From positions 1 to 64,000 of the forward strand of contig NZ_BCVZ01000002.1 in assembly GCF_001592005.1 (NCBI RefSeq): a DNA stretch of 64,000 nt, written 5' to 3'. The notes under the pieces are model-generated. The model was not told the DNA's origin and searched no databases. It saw nothing but the letters and a program-made list of their open reading frames with translations. The stretch is from Bacillus sonorensis NBRC 101234 = KCTC 13918. Lineage in GTDB: Bacteria; Bacillota; Bacilli; Bacillales; Bacillaceae. Both the position numbers and the translations under genes were made by a program. Shown here one piece after another: positions 27,395 to 36,972 of the stretch (position 1 is its first letter; every line of letters begins with the position of its first letter).

Positions 27395-27781
27395 TCACCT
27401 CGGACGAATTTCAATGACGATTCCGTCTTTAATCACAATTGTTTTACCTGCTGTCACATCATGCCAATTGTCGCCAACTTCAATGTCCATTAAAGCTTCA
27501 ATCTCTTTTTCTTTCACTTCGCTGCCAAGCGGGAGCGTATGGATCTGATTGATTTGAAATGCGATCATTTTGATTTTATCCTGGCGCTTTTCAATCTCTT
27601 TTTTGAATGATTCGGTTGCCGCCGGATTGTGGTGCTCTTTTTCGTGTTTTCTGAGCTGAAAATAAAGCTGATTGCATTCGCGCTCAAGGATTTCTTTTCT
27701 TTCTTCAAAAGAAGCCAACAGCTTTTTTTTGCTGTTTTCGGTTAAAACCTGCATGACGGTAACACGTTGGATAATCTGCAT
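27395..27781 (-). CDS. ylqD: YlqD family protein, function unknown
   Basis: 128 residues from [20 protein letters not shown]. The open frame extends 28 codons further, but that part lacks a family match. The middle (about 15-80) is a strongly charged coiled coil; the C-terminus ([20 protein letters not shown]) looks like a small beta domain. Conserved next to rimM in Bacillus. There is no motif from which to infer an activity. A terminator separates it from khpA upstream. Confidence 0.85.
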   Translation of the reverse strand: MQIIQRVTVMQVLTENSKKKLLASFEERKEILERECNQLYFQLRKHEKEHHNPAATESFKKEIEKRQDKIKMIAFQINQIHTLPLGSEVKEKEIEALMDIEVGDNWHDVTAGKTIVIKDGIVIEIRPR

Positions 27782-27889
27782 GGCATCATCACCTACTGTC
27801 CCGTGATTTTTCCTTCCCTGACATCTGGCGGCATGGCGTTTAGCCGGCCATCCGGAATCGTTCATCTGTTTCTATTTTTCTCTCATGAT

Positions 27890-27919
27890 AAAAAAGGGGG
27901 AGGTTTTCACCCTCTCCCC
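27890..27919 (-). terminator. Terminator after rpsP-khpA
   Basis: On the minus strand GGGG-A-GAGG pairs with CCTCCCCC around a GTGAAAA loop, followed by six T. It directly follows the khpA stop and would end the rpsP-khpA transcript before ylqD. Confidence 0.75.
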
Positions 27920-28164
27920 TTAGTCTGCGATCTCTAGTTGAACTTTCTTAGAAGACTGTGCGCCGGCCGCAAATACGACGGAACGTATCGCTCTTGCAGT
28001 CCGCCCTTTTTTTCCGATGACTTTACCGGTATCCTCTCTGTTGACAGAAAGGCGGAACATGATCCGCTGATCATTTTCTTCTTTTAATACCTGGATATCA
28101 TCCGGGTGATCCACAAGCGGTTTGACCAATGATACAATCAGTTCTTCCAAGTGCAGATCACTCA

Positions 28165-28165
<1 letters not shown>
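27920..28165 (-). CDS. khpA: KH-domain RNA-binding protein KhpA (YlqC)
   Basis: 81 residues forming a single KH domain with the nucleic-acid-binding loop GKVIGKKGRTARAIR (about 49-63). In Firmicutes KhpA pairs with KhpB/Jag and binds many small RNAs and mRNAs, affecting cell-wall synthesis. Its ATG overlaps the rpsP stop (TAATG). A strong terminator follows. Confidence 0.94.
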
Positions 28166-28461
<296 letters not shown>

Positions 28462-28474
28462 TCAACAAGATAGT

Positions 28475-28503
28475 ATATTAACAATGATAAAAGTGTTTGT
28501 AAA
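28475..28503 (-). promoter_or_regulatory. rpsP-khpA promoter
   Basis: Minus strand TTTACA (28498-28503), 17 bases, then TAATAT (28475-28480); 5 of 6 and 4 of 6. A good ribosome site (GGAGGTG) follows before rpsP. Confidence 0.5.
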
Positions 28504-28544
28504 GTGTTTTTTCTTAACAACGGTTTTATCATGTGAAAACAGGT

Positions 28545-29885
28545 TTACATGAAGGGCAATTTAAATCCTTTTTTCTTCCCTTTTGTCATGTTTGTCATTT
28601 GCTTCATCATTTTTTTCATTTCTTCAAATTGCTTTAAAAGACGGTTGACTTCCTGGACGGATGTTCCGCTTCCTTTCGCAATCCGCTTGCGCCTGCTGGC
28701 ATTGATGATTTCAGGCTGCTCTTTTTCTTTTCCTGTCATCGATTTGATGATCGCTTCCACGTGGCTGAGCTGTTTTTCGTCAACCTTGACGTTTTTTAAG
28801 CCTTTCATTTTGCCTGCGCCTGGCATCATTTGGATCAGTTCATCAAGCGGTCCCATATTGCGGACTTGCCCGAGCTGTTCCAAAAAGTCGTCAAGGGTGA
28901 AGCTCATCGTTTTCATTTTTTGCTCAAGCTCTTTCGCCTTTTCTTCATCCACATTGGCCTGGGCTTTTTCGATCAGAGTGAGCACATCGCCCATTCCGAG
29001 AATCCTCGAAGCCATCCGCTCTGGATGGAACGGCTCAAGCGCGTCAAGCTTTTCGCCGAGACCGGCAAATTTGATCGGCGTATTTGTCACGGCGCGGATC
29101 GACAAGGCCGCTCCGCCTCTCGTATCGCCGTCCAGCTTTGTGAGGATGACGCCTGTCACACCAAGCTGCTCGTTGAAGCTTTTGGCGACGTTTACCGCAT
29201 CTTGCCCCGTCATGGAATCGACGACAAGGAAAATTTCGTCCGGCTGACTTGTTTCTTTTACCTTTTTCAGCTCATCCATCAGCTCTTCATCAATATGAAG
29301 ACGTCCCGCCGTGTCGATGATCACATAGTCGTGGTGGTCTTCTTTCGCCTTTTCGATCGCCTGCTTGGCAATATCGACAGGGCTGACCTGGTCTCCGAGC
29401 GAGAACACCGGCATATCGAGCTGCCTGCCGAGCGTTTCCAGCTGTTTGATCGCAGCCGGGCGGTATATATCCGCCGCCACGAGCAGCGGGTTGCGGTTAT
29501 GTTTTTTGCGCAGCAGGTTGGCAAGCTTGCCTGTCGTCGTCGTTTTACCGGCCCCTTGCAAACCGACCATCATGATGACGGTAGGCGGGCGTTTTGCAGC
29601 GGCGATTTTGCTTTCTTCGCCGCCCATCAGTTCGGTCAGTTCTTCTTTGACGACTTTAATGACCTGCTGTCCGGGCGTCAGGCTTTTCATGACATCCTGT
29701 CCGACGGCCCGTTCGCTCACCTTTTTCACAAAATCTTTGACGACTTTAAAGTTGACGTCCGCTTCAAGGAGCGCCAAACGGACTTCGCGCATCATTTCTT
29801 TGACGTCTTGTTCCGTTACTTTTCCTTTTCCGCGGATTTTAGAAATCGTTTTCTGCAGTCGGTCGGCTAATCCTTCGAATGCCAT
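28545..29885 (-). CDS. ffh: Signal recognition particle protein Ffh
   Basis: 446 residues. The N and G domains carry GLQGAGKTTTTGKLA (about 108-122), DTAGRLHIDEEL and TKLDGDTRGGAALS. The C-terminal M domain ends in a Met/Lys-rich tail (MKKMMKQMTNMTKGKKKGF) that binds signal sequences and 4.5S RNA. It works with FtsY, encoded nearby. It sits 16 bases after ylxM. Confidence 0.98.
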   Translation of the reverse strand: MAFEGLADRLQKTISKIRGKGKVTEQDVKEMMREVRLALLEADVNFKVVKDFVKKVSERAVGQDVMKSLTPGQQVIKVVKEELTELMGGEESKIAAAKRPPTVIMMVGLQGAGKTTTTGKLANLLRKKHNRNPLLVAADIYRPAAIKQLETLGRQLDMPVFSLGDQVSPVDIAKQAIEKAKEDHHDYVIIDTAGRLHIDEELMDELKKVKETSQPDEIFLVVDSMTGQDAVNVAKSFNEQLGVTGVILTKLDGDTRGGAALSIRAVTNTPIKFAGLGEKLDALEPFHPERMASRILGMGDVLTLIEKAQANVDEEKAKELEQKMKTMSFTLDDFLEQLGQVRNMGPLDELIQMMPGAGKMKGLKNVKVDEKQLSHVEAIIKSMTGKEKEQPEIINASRRKRIAKGSGTSVQEVNRLLKQFEEMKKMMKQMTNMTKGKKKGFKLPFM

Positions 29886-29901
29886 TTTTCAGTGCCGCCT
29901 C

Positions 29902-30225
29902 CTAATCTAATTTCTCAAGCGCGTCTATGAGCTGCGCCGCTTCAGGCTGACCGGAAGTCAGCTCTCTGAGCTGCTCGAAAATCTTTTTGCGCTCTTGAAA
30001 TTTTTTAAACAAAAGTAGCTTTTCTTCATATTGCTCAAGCATGGCTTCCGTCCGTTTAATGTTATCATAGACCGCCTGTCTTGAGACATGATATTCTTCA
30101 GCTATTTCGCCAAGGGAGAAATCGTCCAAATAGTAAAGCGACATGTAGCTTTTTTGTTTTGATGTCAACAACGACTGATAGAAATCAAATAAGTAATTCA
30201 TTCGCGTTGTTTTTTCAAGCGTCAT
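29902..30225 (-). CDS. ylxM: SRP-associated helix-turn-helix protein YlxM
   Basis: 107 residues. The N-terminal half has a sigma-70-region-4-like helix-turn-helix ([20 protein letters not shown], about 38-57) followed by a long helix. YlxM is conserved directly upstream of ffh in Gram-positive bacteria, and the streptococcal homologue affects SRP GTPase activity. Role in Bacillus not settled. Confidence 0.92.
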   Translation of the reverse strand: MTLEKTTRMNYLFDFYQSLLTSKQKSYMSLYYLDDFSLGEIAEEYHVSRQAVYDNIKRTEAMLEQYEEKLLLFKKFQERKKIFEQLRELTSGQPEAAQLIDALEKLD

Positions 30226-30268
30226 GAGACTCTCCCCTTTGTTAAGTCAAATCCCTTTACGATACATT

Positions 30269-30297
30269 AGTTTACGCTGATTTTTTTCATCTGTCAA
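30269..30297 (-). promoter_or_regulatory. ylxM-ffh promoter
   Basis: Minus strand TTGACA (30292-30297), 17 bases, then TAAACT (30269-30274). Perfect -35 and 4 of 6 -10, between the ftsY terminator and ylxM. Confidence 0.6.
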
Positions 30298-30332
30298 GTT
30301 TTTATCTTGTCATGATTTCTTGCTGCTCTTTT

Positions 30333-30358
30333 TAAAAGACCCCTCTTTTGAAGAGGGG
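30333..30358 (-). terminator. ftsY terminator
   Basis: CCCCTCTT (30340-30347) pairs with AAGAGGGG (30351-30358) around a three-base loop; the minus strand continues GTCTTTTAAAA. It separates rnc-smc-ftsY from ylxM-ffh. Confidence 0.75.
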
Positions 30359-30364
30359 GGAACG

Positions 30365-31351
30365 CTACTCGGCTTTCTCGATCAAATCGGAAAACAGGCC
30401 GTATACATATGACTCGGCTTTAAACGGCTGGAGGTCGTCCATTTTTTCTCCGAGGCCGACAAACTTGACGGGAATCCGCAGTTCGTGGCGTATGGCAAGG
30501 ACGATTCCGCCTTTTGCCGTTCCATCAAGCTTTGTCAGAACAATCCCTGATACATCCGTCGCCTTGGAAAACTCCTTCGCCTGTGTCATCGCGTTTTGGC
30601 CTGTTGTGGCATCCAAAACGAGCAGCACTTCATGAGGCGCATCAGGCACCTCGCGCTGTATGACCCGCTTTACTTTTTCAAGCTCCTTCATCAGGTTCAC
30701 CTTGTTTTGCAGACGCCCCGCCGTATCGCACAGCAGGACATCGGCGCCGCGCGCTTTGGCGGCTTGGACGGCATCATAGATGACGGCCGCGGGATCTGAG
30801 CCTTCAGCCTGCTTGACCACATGGGCGCCGACCCGCTCTCCCCACACTTCAAGCTGATCGATCGCACCGGCGCGGAACGTGTCCCCGGCCGCAAGGACAA
30901 CGTTTTTGCCTTCCTTTACAAACTTATGGGCGAGCTTGCCGATCGTCGTCGTTTTACCGACGCCGTTGACGCCGACAAACAGGATGATGTTCAAACGGCC
31001 GTCTTCTACATGGAGCTCGGAAACTTCCTGCTCCCCGCCTTCATAAATGTCGACAAGCTTTTCCGAAATGACGGACTGAACCTCTTTCGGATCCTGAATG
31101 TTTCTCAGTTTGACCTCGCGCTTCAGCTCGTCAATCAGCTCCATCACCGTTGACACGCCGACATCTGCCCCGATCAGGACTTCTTCAAGCTCCTCGAAAA
31201 AGTCTTCATCCACTTTCCGGTAGCGGGAAACAAGTTCATTGACGCGCTCTTGAAACGAGTTTCTCGTTTTGGCGAGCCCTTCTTTAAATTTTCCTGAGAC
31301 TGAATCGGTCTGCTTTGTGATTTTCTCTTTCAATTTTTTAAAAAAGCTCAT
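30365..31351 (-). CDS. ftsY: Signal recognition particle receptor FtsY
   Basis: 328 residues, short because the acidic A domain of enterobacterial FtsY is missing, as is usual in Bacillus. NG domain motifs: FVGVNGVGKTTTIGKLAHKF (about 127-146), DTAGRLQNKVNLM, TKLDGTAKGGIVLA. It docks the SRP-ribosome complex at the membrane. It lies 16 bases downstream of smc. Confidence 0.97.
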   Translation of the reverse strand: MSFFKKLKEKITKQTDSVSGKFKEGLAKTRNSFQERVNELVSRYRKVDEDFFEELEEVLIGADVGVSTVMELIDELKREVKLRNIQDPKEVQSVISEKLVDIYEGGEQEVSELHVEDGRLNIILFVGVNGVGKTTTIGKLAHKFVKEGKNVVLAAGDTFRAGAIDQLEVWGERVGAHVVKQAEGSDPAAVIYDAVQAAKARGADVLLCDTAGRLQNKVNLMKELEKVKRVIQREVPDAPHEVLLVLDATTGQNAMTQAKEFSKATDVSGIVLTKLDGTAKGGIVLAIRHELRIPVKFVGLGEKMDDLQPFKAESYVYGLFSDLIEKAE

Positions 31352-31367
31352 GACTGGTAACCTCGCT

Positions 31368-34300
31368 TTATTGAACTAATTCTTTCGTTTCTTCAAGCTT
31401 GACGGAGACAAGCTTGGAAACGCCTGATTCCTGCATCGTCACACCGTAGAGAACATCGGCTTCTTCCATTGTTCCTTTTCTGTGCGTAATGACGATAAAT
31501 TGTGTTTCATCGCTGTATTTTTTCAAATACTGAGCAAAGCGGAACACGTTCGCTTCATCAAGCGCAGCCTCAACCTCATCCAGCACGCAGAACGGAACCG
31601 GTCTGACCTTGAGGATCGAAAATAAGAGGGCGATCGCCGTCAACGCCCGTTCTCCGCCGGAAAGAAGGCTTAAGTTTTGCAGCTTTTTCCCTGGCGGCTG
31701 TGCGATAATATCGACGCCTGACTGAAGCAGATCGTTCGGATCGGTCAGCCTCAGTTCGGCTCTGCCCCCGCCAAACAGCGCGCGGAAGACATCCTCGAAA
31801 TGGGAGCTGATTTGTGCAAACGTTTCTGAGAAGCGCTTCGTCATCTCCTCATCCATTTCCTCGATAACTTGAAATAGCGTATTTTTCGCTTCTAGCAAGT
31901 CGTCTTTCTGCTCGGTCAGGAACGTATAGCGTTCATTGACCCTTTCATATTCTTCAATGCTGCCGAGGTTGACGGTGCCCAGTTCTTCGATCGCCAGCTT
32001 GATCAGCTTGACCCGTTTTCTCGCTTCCTCAGGGGCGAGCTCAAGCGGATATTTTTCTTTGGCTCCTTCAAATGACAGGCCGTATTCCTCCCGCAGGAAT
32101 GAAAGCAGATTGTCAAGCTCTACTTCCATGCGGCCGAGCTTGACTTCCTCGTCTTTTAAGAGGCCTGCCATTTGTTTATACAGGCGCTTCATTTCTTTCA
32201 GCTCCAGCTCTTCGGTTTCAAGACCTTTTTGCAGCTTCATCCGCTGCTCCCTTCTTGATGCGATGAGCTCTGCCGTTTTATTTTTATCGTTCAGCTTCTG
32301 TTTGGCGGCTTCTTCTAGCTTTTCCTCGCCGCTTGAATTCGATGACATCTCATTTGTCAAAAAGGAGAGATCTTCTTTTGCAATCTTCAGCGCTTCGTCA
32401 TTTTCGGCAAACTCTTCTTCCAATCTGGCGAGCTTCTCCCGTTCGTTTGCACAGGACTGCTCGGTTTTGGCCAGGACGACCTTCAGATCGGTGAGCTCGC
32501 TTTGCAGCGTCTCCTTTGTCGAGGTTTGCGTCTGTTTTCTTTCCGTCAGACTCTCGATTTCGCCGTCCAGCGCTTTTAAGTTTTCAGAAATGGCGGCAAG
32601 CTTTTCTTCGAGCTCTTTTTTTCTTTGTTTCTTTTCCTCGTCCTCTTTGAGGAGAGCCGATTTTTCCTGATCGTAAATCTCCAGATGGCTGTTGACGTTT
32701 TTCTCGGCGAGCTCGAGCTCATACAGGCGCCCTTTTATCTCCTGCTGTTCCGCTCTTAAACGCTCCCCGTCTTCACGCAGTGCCTGAAGCTCTCTTTCAA
32801 GCTTCTGAATCGCTTGTTTTAAGCTTTTGACTTCGCTCTCGAGCGCTTCTGTCTTGTCTTCCATTACCTGAAGGCGTTCTGTGACAGCTTCAAGCTCTCT
32901 GTTCCGGCCTAAAAGCGAACTGTTCTTCTTTTTGACGGCTCCGCCTGTCATCGATCCGCCCGGATTGACGACATCCCCTTCAAGCGTAACGATTCGGTAT
33001 CTGTGGCCAAGCCGTTTGGCAAGATCATTGGCTCCTTTTAAGTGCTCTGTGATCAGCACGGTCCCCAGCAGATTTTGCACAGCCGTCCTGTACGCCGGGT
33101 CAAATGAAACAAGCTCGCTTGCAATCCCGATATAGGACGGGTTTTCCTTTGCCGCCTCGATGTCGCGGGGCTGAATGCTCCGCTCTTTGATGACGGAAAG
33201 GGGAAGAAATGTCGCCCGGCCTGACGAATGCTGCTTCAAATACTGAATCGCCCGTCTAGCCGCATCTTCGTTTTCAGTCACGATATGCTGGGCAGAAGCG
33301 CCCAACGCGATCTCAATCGCCGTCTCATACCTTTCGTCCGTCTTGATCAGTTCGGCGATTGCCCCGTGAATGCCCGGCAGTTCGCTTCTGGCTTTTAATA
33401 CTTCTTTGACGCCTTGGTAAAACCCGGAAAAATCCTCCTGCATCGCTTCAAGCATCTCTTTTTTCGATCGCGCCTGCTGCACGTATTGATAAGCCTGGTA
33501 AAGGGCCGATTCTTTCTTCTCGTATTCGTTTTTCTTCAGTTCATAGTTTCTTTGCGCATCCCGGTATGCTTTGATTTGGTGTTCGAGGCGCTCCTCGAAC
33601 AGGCTGAATTCGTGTTCGGCTTTTGCCTTTTGTTCGTCGAGCTCCCGGCGTTCGCTTAAGTATTTTTCATTGTTTTCCGCAAGGCGTTTCTGCACAGCCG
33701 CGGATTGGGACATTTGATCCTCCAAAAACTGAAGCTCATTTCGGAGTGATGCCTGTTCATTCAGGAGTTCAAAATAATCGCTTTTCAGCTGTTCGATTTC
33801 CTCTTCTACATTTTCGCTGTAGACCGAAAGCGCCTGTGTTTTTTCCTTGAGCCGCTTTGCGAGATCCTTTACTTCGCCCTGCAGTTTTTCAAATACGAGC
33901 TTTTGCGCGGCGATGTTTTCTTTTAAGGTTTTTTCCTTTTCTCCGCGCTGGGCGATTGTATCTTCAAGCTGGGCCCTGTTTTGGCTTGCGTTCTTTTTCC
34001 GCTCTTTCAGCACTTCTTTCCTGCCCTCAAGCTTTTCCAGCTCTTCGCTTGTCAAAAGGAGGACCTGCTGAAGCTCATCAACCGACTCGTCGAGGGCCTG
34101 GATTTTATCCCTTGTGTCTTCAATTTTGGCTTCCTTTGCCTGGATAGCCGATGAAGCGGCCATTTCCTCGTCTTTCGCTTTTTCGACCTTTTGACTGAGC
34201 GCCTCCCATTTTTGGTGAAGCTCTTCAATATCAAACGCCGTCAAAGCGATTTCAATTTTTTCAAGCTCGTCCTTTTTTTCAAGGTAATCCCTGGCGATCG

Positions 34301-34928
34301 ACGCCTGCATCTTCAGCGGCTCGACCTGCCCTTCAAGCTCATGGAGGATGTCTTCGACACGGTTCAAATTGTCCTGTGTTTCAAACAGCTTGTTTTCCGC
34401 TTTTTTCTTTCTCGTTTTATATTTTAAAACACCGGCCGCTTCCTCAAAGATGCTTCTCCGTTCTTCAGCCTTGCTGCTTAAAATCTCTTCGACCTTCCCT
34501 TGGCTGATGATCGAAAACGCTTCTTTGCCAAGACCTGAATCCATAAAAAGATCGATGATATCTTTCAGGCGGCACGATTGATTATTGATAAGAAATTCGC
34601 TTTCCCCTGACCTGTATACCCTCCGCGTCACACTGACCTCATGAAAGTCGATCGGCAGAAAGCGGTCGTCATTATCAAGCGTCAGCGTCACTTCGGCAAG
34701 GTTCAGCTTTTTACGCGAGTCGCTTCCGGCAAATATGATATCTTCCATTTTGCCGCCCCGCAGCGATTTGGCGGACTGCTCCCCCAGCACCCAGCGGATC
34801 GCATCCGTAATGTTGCTCTTTCCGCTTCCATTCGGGCCGACGACGGCTGTCACACCCTTAACAAAATCTACAGAAATTCGTTCTGCGAACGATTTAAATC
34901 CTATTACGTCCAGACGTTTGAGGAACAT
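31368..34928 (-). CDS. smc: Chromosome segregation ATPase SMC
   Basis: 1186 residues. The N-terminal head has Walker A GPNGSGKSN (about 32-40) and the DAIRWVLGEQS segment. Two long coiled coils flank a hinge (about 510-670, with the Gly-rich GDVVNPGGSMTGGA). The C-terminal head has the ABC signature LLSGGERALTAIALLF and Walker B CVLDEVEAALD. With ScpA and ScpB it organises and separates the origin regions. It lies between rnc and ftsY. Confidence 0.98.
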   Translation of the reverse strand: MFLKRLDVIGFKSFAERISVDFVKGVTAVVGPNGSGKSNITDAIRWVLGEQSAKSLRGGKMEDIIFAGSDSRKKLNLAEVTLTLDNDDRFLPIDFHEVSVTRRVYRSGESEFLINNQSCRLKDIIDLFMDSGLGKEAFSIISQGKVEEILSSKAEERRSIFEEAAGVLKYKTRKKKAENKLFETQDNLNRVEDILHELEGQVEPLKMQASIARDYLEKKDELEKIEIALTAFDIEELHQKWEALSQKVEKAKDEEMAASSAIQAKEAKIEDTRDKIQALDESVDELQQVLLLTSEELEKLEGRKEVLKERKKNASQNRAQLEDTIAQRGEKEKTLKENIAAQKLVFEKLQGEVKDLAKRLKEKTQALSVYSENVEEEIEQLKSDYFELLNEQASLRNELQFLEDQMSQSAAVQKRLAENNEKYLSERRELDEQKAKAEHEFSLFEERLEHQIKAYRDAQRNYELKKNEYEKKESALYQAYQYVQQARSKKEMLEAMQEDFSGFYQGVKEVLKARSELPGIHGAIAELIKTDERYETAIEIALGASAQHIVTENEDAARRAIQYLKQHSSGRATFLPLSVIKERSIQPRDIEAAKENPSYIGIASELVSFDPAYRTAVQNLLGTVLITEHLKGANDLAKRLGHRYRIVTLEGDVVNPGGSMTGGAVKKKNSSLLGRNRELEAVTERLQVMEDKTEALESEVKSLKQAIQKLERELQALREDGERLRAEQQEIKGRLYELELAEKNVNSHLEIYDQEKSALLKEDEEKKQRKKELEEKLAAISENLKALDGEIESLTERKQTQTSTKETLQSELTDLKVVLAKTEQSCANEREKLARLEEEFAENDEALKIAKEDLSFLTNEMSSNSSGEEKLEEAAKQKLNDKNKTAELIASRREQRMKLQKGLETEELELKEMKRLYKQMAGLLKDEEVKLGRMEVELDNLLSFLREEYGLSFEGAKEKYPLELAPEEARKRVKLIKLAIEELGTVNLGSIEEYERVNERYTFLTEQKDDLLEAKNTLFQVIEEMDEEMTKRFSETFAQISSHFEDVFRALFGGGRAELRLTDPNDLLQSGVDIIAQPPGKKLQNLSLLSGGERALTAIALLFSILKVRPVPFCVLDEVEAALDEANVFRFAQYLKKYSDETQFIVITHRKGTMEEADVLYGVTMQESGVSKLVSVKLEETKELVQ

Positions 34929-35025
34929 CCTGATCCTCCTTATGTATTAAAGTATTACAATTCTATCATACCTCAGATAAAAGGCGTAAATATATCGAAA
35001 TCCCCCTGAAATCGGCAAGGGGGAT

Positions 35026-35775
35026 TTACTGTTTCATATGGTGTTTTTGCAGCTTTGCAAGTGCTTCCTGAGCGGCATGCTGTTCAGCTTCTTTTTTGGA
35101 ACGGCCGCTTCCCACCCCAAGCACTTCTCCTTTTAGCGATACGTTTGCTTCAAATTCGCGGTTGTGCGCCGGACCTTTTTCCTGAAGGATCTTGTATTCC
35201 AAAGTGCCCCGTCCATCGCGCTGTACAAATTCCTGCAGCTGACTTTTAAAATCCATCACATGAGAAAAAGCACCATCATCGATTTTAGGGAAAACGTACG
35301 CTTTCAGAAAGGCTACAACAGAGTCAAGCCCCTGATCGAGATACAGCGCGCCGATAAAGGCTTCAAACACGTCTGCCAAAAGGGCCGGCCGCTTTCTTCC
35401 GCCCGTCATTTCTTCCCCTTTTCCAAGAAGAACAAGCTCTCCGAAAGACAGCTCATGGGCGAGAGAAACCAAAGAAGGCTCGCAAACGATCGCCGCTCTC
35501 AATTTTGTCAAATCGCCCTCGCTCATCGCCGGGTATTTGGCATACAAAAATTGAGAAATCGTCAGCTCCAATACAGCGTCTCCTAAAAATTCAAGCCTTT
35601 CATTATCTTCATACGGCTTCTTCCGATGCTCATTCACATAAGATGAATGTGTAAATGCTTGATATAAAAGCTTTTCATTTTGAAATTGAACCGAAATCCG
35701 TTCTTGAAACTTTTTAAACTGCTCCGCTTTCTTTTGAACCATTTTCCTGTCTCTGAAATGTGAATGTTTTGACAT
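35026..35775 (-). CDS. rnc: Ribonuclease III
   Basis: 249 residues from [11 protein letters not shown], with GGAGG just upstream. It cuts double-stranded RNA, including rRNA precursors. The catalytic signature [14 protein letters not shown] is near residues 60-73, and a C-terminal double-stranded RNA-binding domain (about 170-245) ends [15 protein letters not shown] short upstream reading frame with its own start at 35797 overlaps this start in another frame (see findings). Confidence 0.97.
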   Translation of the reverse strand: MSKHSHFRDRKMVQKKAEQFKKFQERISVQFQNEKLLYQAFTHSSYVNEHRKKPYEDNERLEFLGDAVLELTISQFLYAKYPAMSEGDLTKLRAAIVCEPSLVSLAHELSFGELVLLGKGEEMTGGRKRPALLADVFEAFIGALYLDQGLDSVVAFLKAYVFPKIDDGAFSHVMDFKSQLQEFVQRDGRGTLEYKILQEKGPAHNREFEANVSLKGEVLGVGSGRSKKEAEQHAAQEALAKLQKHHMKQ

Positions 35776-35884
35776 AGCAACCTCCATATGGGCACATCAG
35801 GTTCACCTCACCTCCTATTAGAAAAAGGCAGGCTCGTATTTCATTCGGCAAAACATTAAACTAAAGCCGCATGTATAAAGGGAT

Positions 35885-35910
35885 AAAGCCCCGTCTTTAA
35901 ACGGGACTTT
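35885..35910 (-). terminator. Possible terminator after acpP
   Basis: A ten-pair stem (35885-35894 with 35901-35910, one G-U) and six-base loop, directly after acpP. The following ATCCCTTTAT is weakly T-rich, so partial readthrough into rnc is likely. Confidence 0.5.
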
Positions 35911-35918
35911 AAATGAGC

Positions 35919-36152
35919 TTACTGCTTACTATTTATGTAGTTCACAGCGTCACCGACTGTTGCAATCTTTTCAGCATCTTCGTCAGAAATTTCCATATCA
36001 AACTCGTCTTCAAGTTCCATGACAAGCTCAACTACATCCAGGGAATCAGCGCCTAAATCCTCTTTAAAAGAAGCTTCAAGAGTGACGTCAGCTTCATCTA
36101 CGCCAAGGCGGTCTACGATGATTTTTGTTACACGCTCTAATGCGTCTGCCAT
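35919..36152 (-). CDS. acpP: Acyl carrier protein
   Basis: 77 residues, strongly acidic. The Ser of [18 protein letters not shown] (near residue 37) carries the 4'-phosphopantetheine arm. It shuttles acyl chains for the FAS II enzymes encoded next door. Highly abundant; the gene has its own TATAAT and GAGGGGAGG in addition to readthrough from the fapR operon. Confidence 0.98.
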   Translation of the reverse strand: MADALERVTKIIVDRLGVDEADVTLEASFKEDLGADSLDVVELVMELEDEFDMEISDEDAEKIATVGDAVNYINSKQ

Positions 36153-36174
36153 AGCTATTCACCTCCCCTCAAGT

Positions 36175-36203
36175 ATTATAGTTGATTCGTTTTAAAAAAA
36201 CCA
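36175..36203 (-). promoter_or_regulatory. Candidate acpP promoter
   Basis: A perfect TATAAT on the minus strand (36175-36180), with TGGTTT 17 bases upstream (36198-36203), a poor -35. The start would lie about 16 bases before the acpP ATG. Confidence 0.45.
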
Positions 36204-36228
36204 TAGATAATTCAATTTTTGGCTTTGT

Positions 36229-36972
36229 TTATACCATGACCATTCCGCCGTCGATATTCAGCGTCTGACCGGTCATATAGCGTGATTGGTCGGAAGCAAG
36301 GAAGACAACGACGCTGCTGATATCTGAAGGCTCGCCAAAGCGGGCAAGCGGAATCTGCTTCAGCATTTCGTCTTGAATGTCACTTGTCAGCTTGTCCGTC
36401 ATTTCCGTTGAAATGAATCCCGGTGCGATCGCATTGACGGTAATGTTTCTGGAAGCAAGCTCTTTTGCCAATGTTTTCGTCAAGCCGATCACGCCTGATT
36501 TCGCCGCGACATAGTTGGCCTGTCCGGCGTTTCCAACGACGCCGACAACGGACGCCACATTGATGATCCGGCCGCTTCTTTGCTTCATCATCTGTCTTGT
36601 CACGGCTTTGGCACAGTTGAATACACCTTTTAAGTTTATGTTAATGACATCGTCCCATTCACTTTCTTTCATTCTCATGAAAAGATTGTCTTTTGTAATG
36701 CCGGCATTGTTGACGAGGATGTCAATGGAGCCGAAACGCTCGATCGCCTGCTTCATCATCGCCTGAACCTCATCCGCATTGGAAACATCGGCCTTGATCG
36801 CAAACGCATCGCGGCCGAGCGCTTTGATTTCATCGACGACTTCATTCGCTTTCGCTTCATTCCCCGCATAATTGACGACGACGTTCGCGCCGTTTTTCGC
36901 AAGATCCAGCGCGATCGCGCGGCCGATTCCTCTTGAAGCTCCGGTAACAACGGCTGTTTTATTCTCAAGCAT
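36229..36972 (-). CDS. fabG: 3-oxoacyl-ACP reductase FabG
   Basis: 247 residues, short-chain dehydrogenase. NADP-binding [20 protein letters not shown] (about 8-27), NNAG, and the YxxxK active site in [13 protein letters not shown] (near 153-157). It reduces 3-oxoacyl-ACP in fatty-acid elongation. It overlaps the fabD end by eight bases, indicating coupled expression. Confidence 0.98.
   Translation of the reverse strand: MLENKTAVVTGASRGIGRAIALDLAKNGANVVVNYAGNEAKANEVVDEIKALGRDAFAIKADVSNADEVQAMMKQAIERFGSIDILVNNAGITKDNLFMRMKESEWDDVININLKGVFNCAKAVTRQMMKQRSGRIINVASVVGVVGNAGQANYVAAKSGVIGLTKTLAKELASRNITVNAIAPGFISTEMTDKLTSDIQDEMLKQIPLARFGEPSDISSVVVFLASDQSRYMTGQTLNIDGGMVMV

Noticed and set aside
28830..29870. 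A 346-codon plus-strand open frame opposite ffh
   Set aside because: It lies wholly antisense to the certain ffh gene, has no ribosome site, and its sequence is the frame-mirror of ffh codons. The same applies to other long plus-strand frames, for example 5409-6002, 6052-6885, 28549-29247, 29365-29910, 31936-32670, 39759-40604 and 46421-47161.
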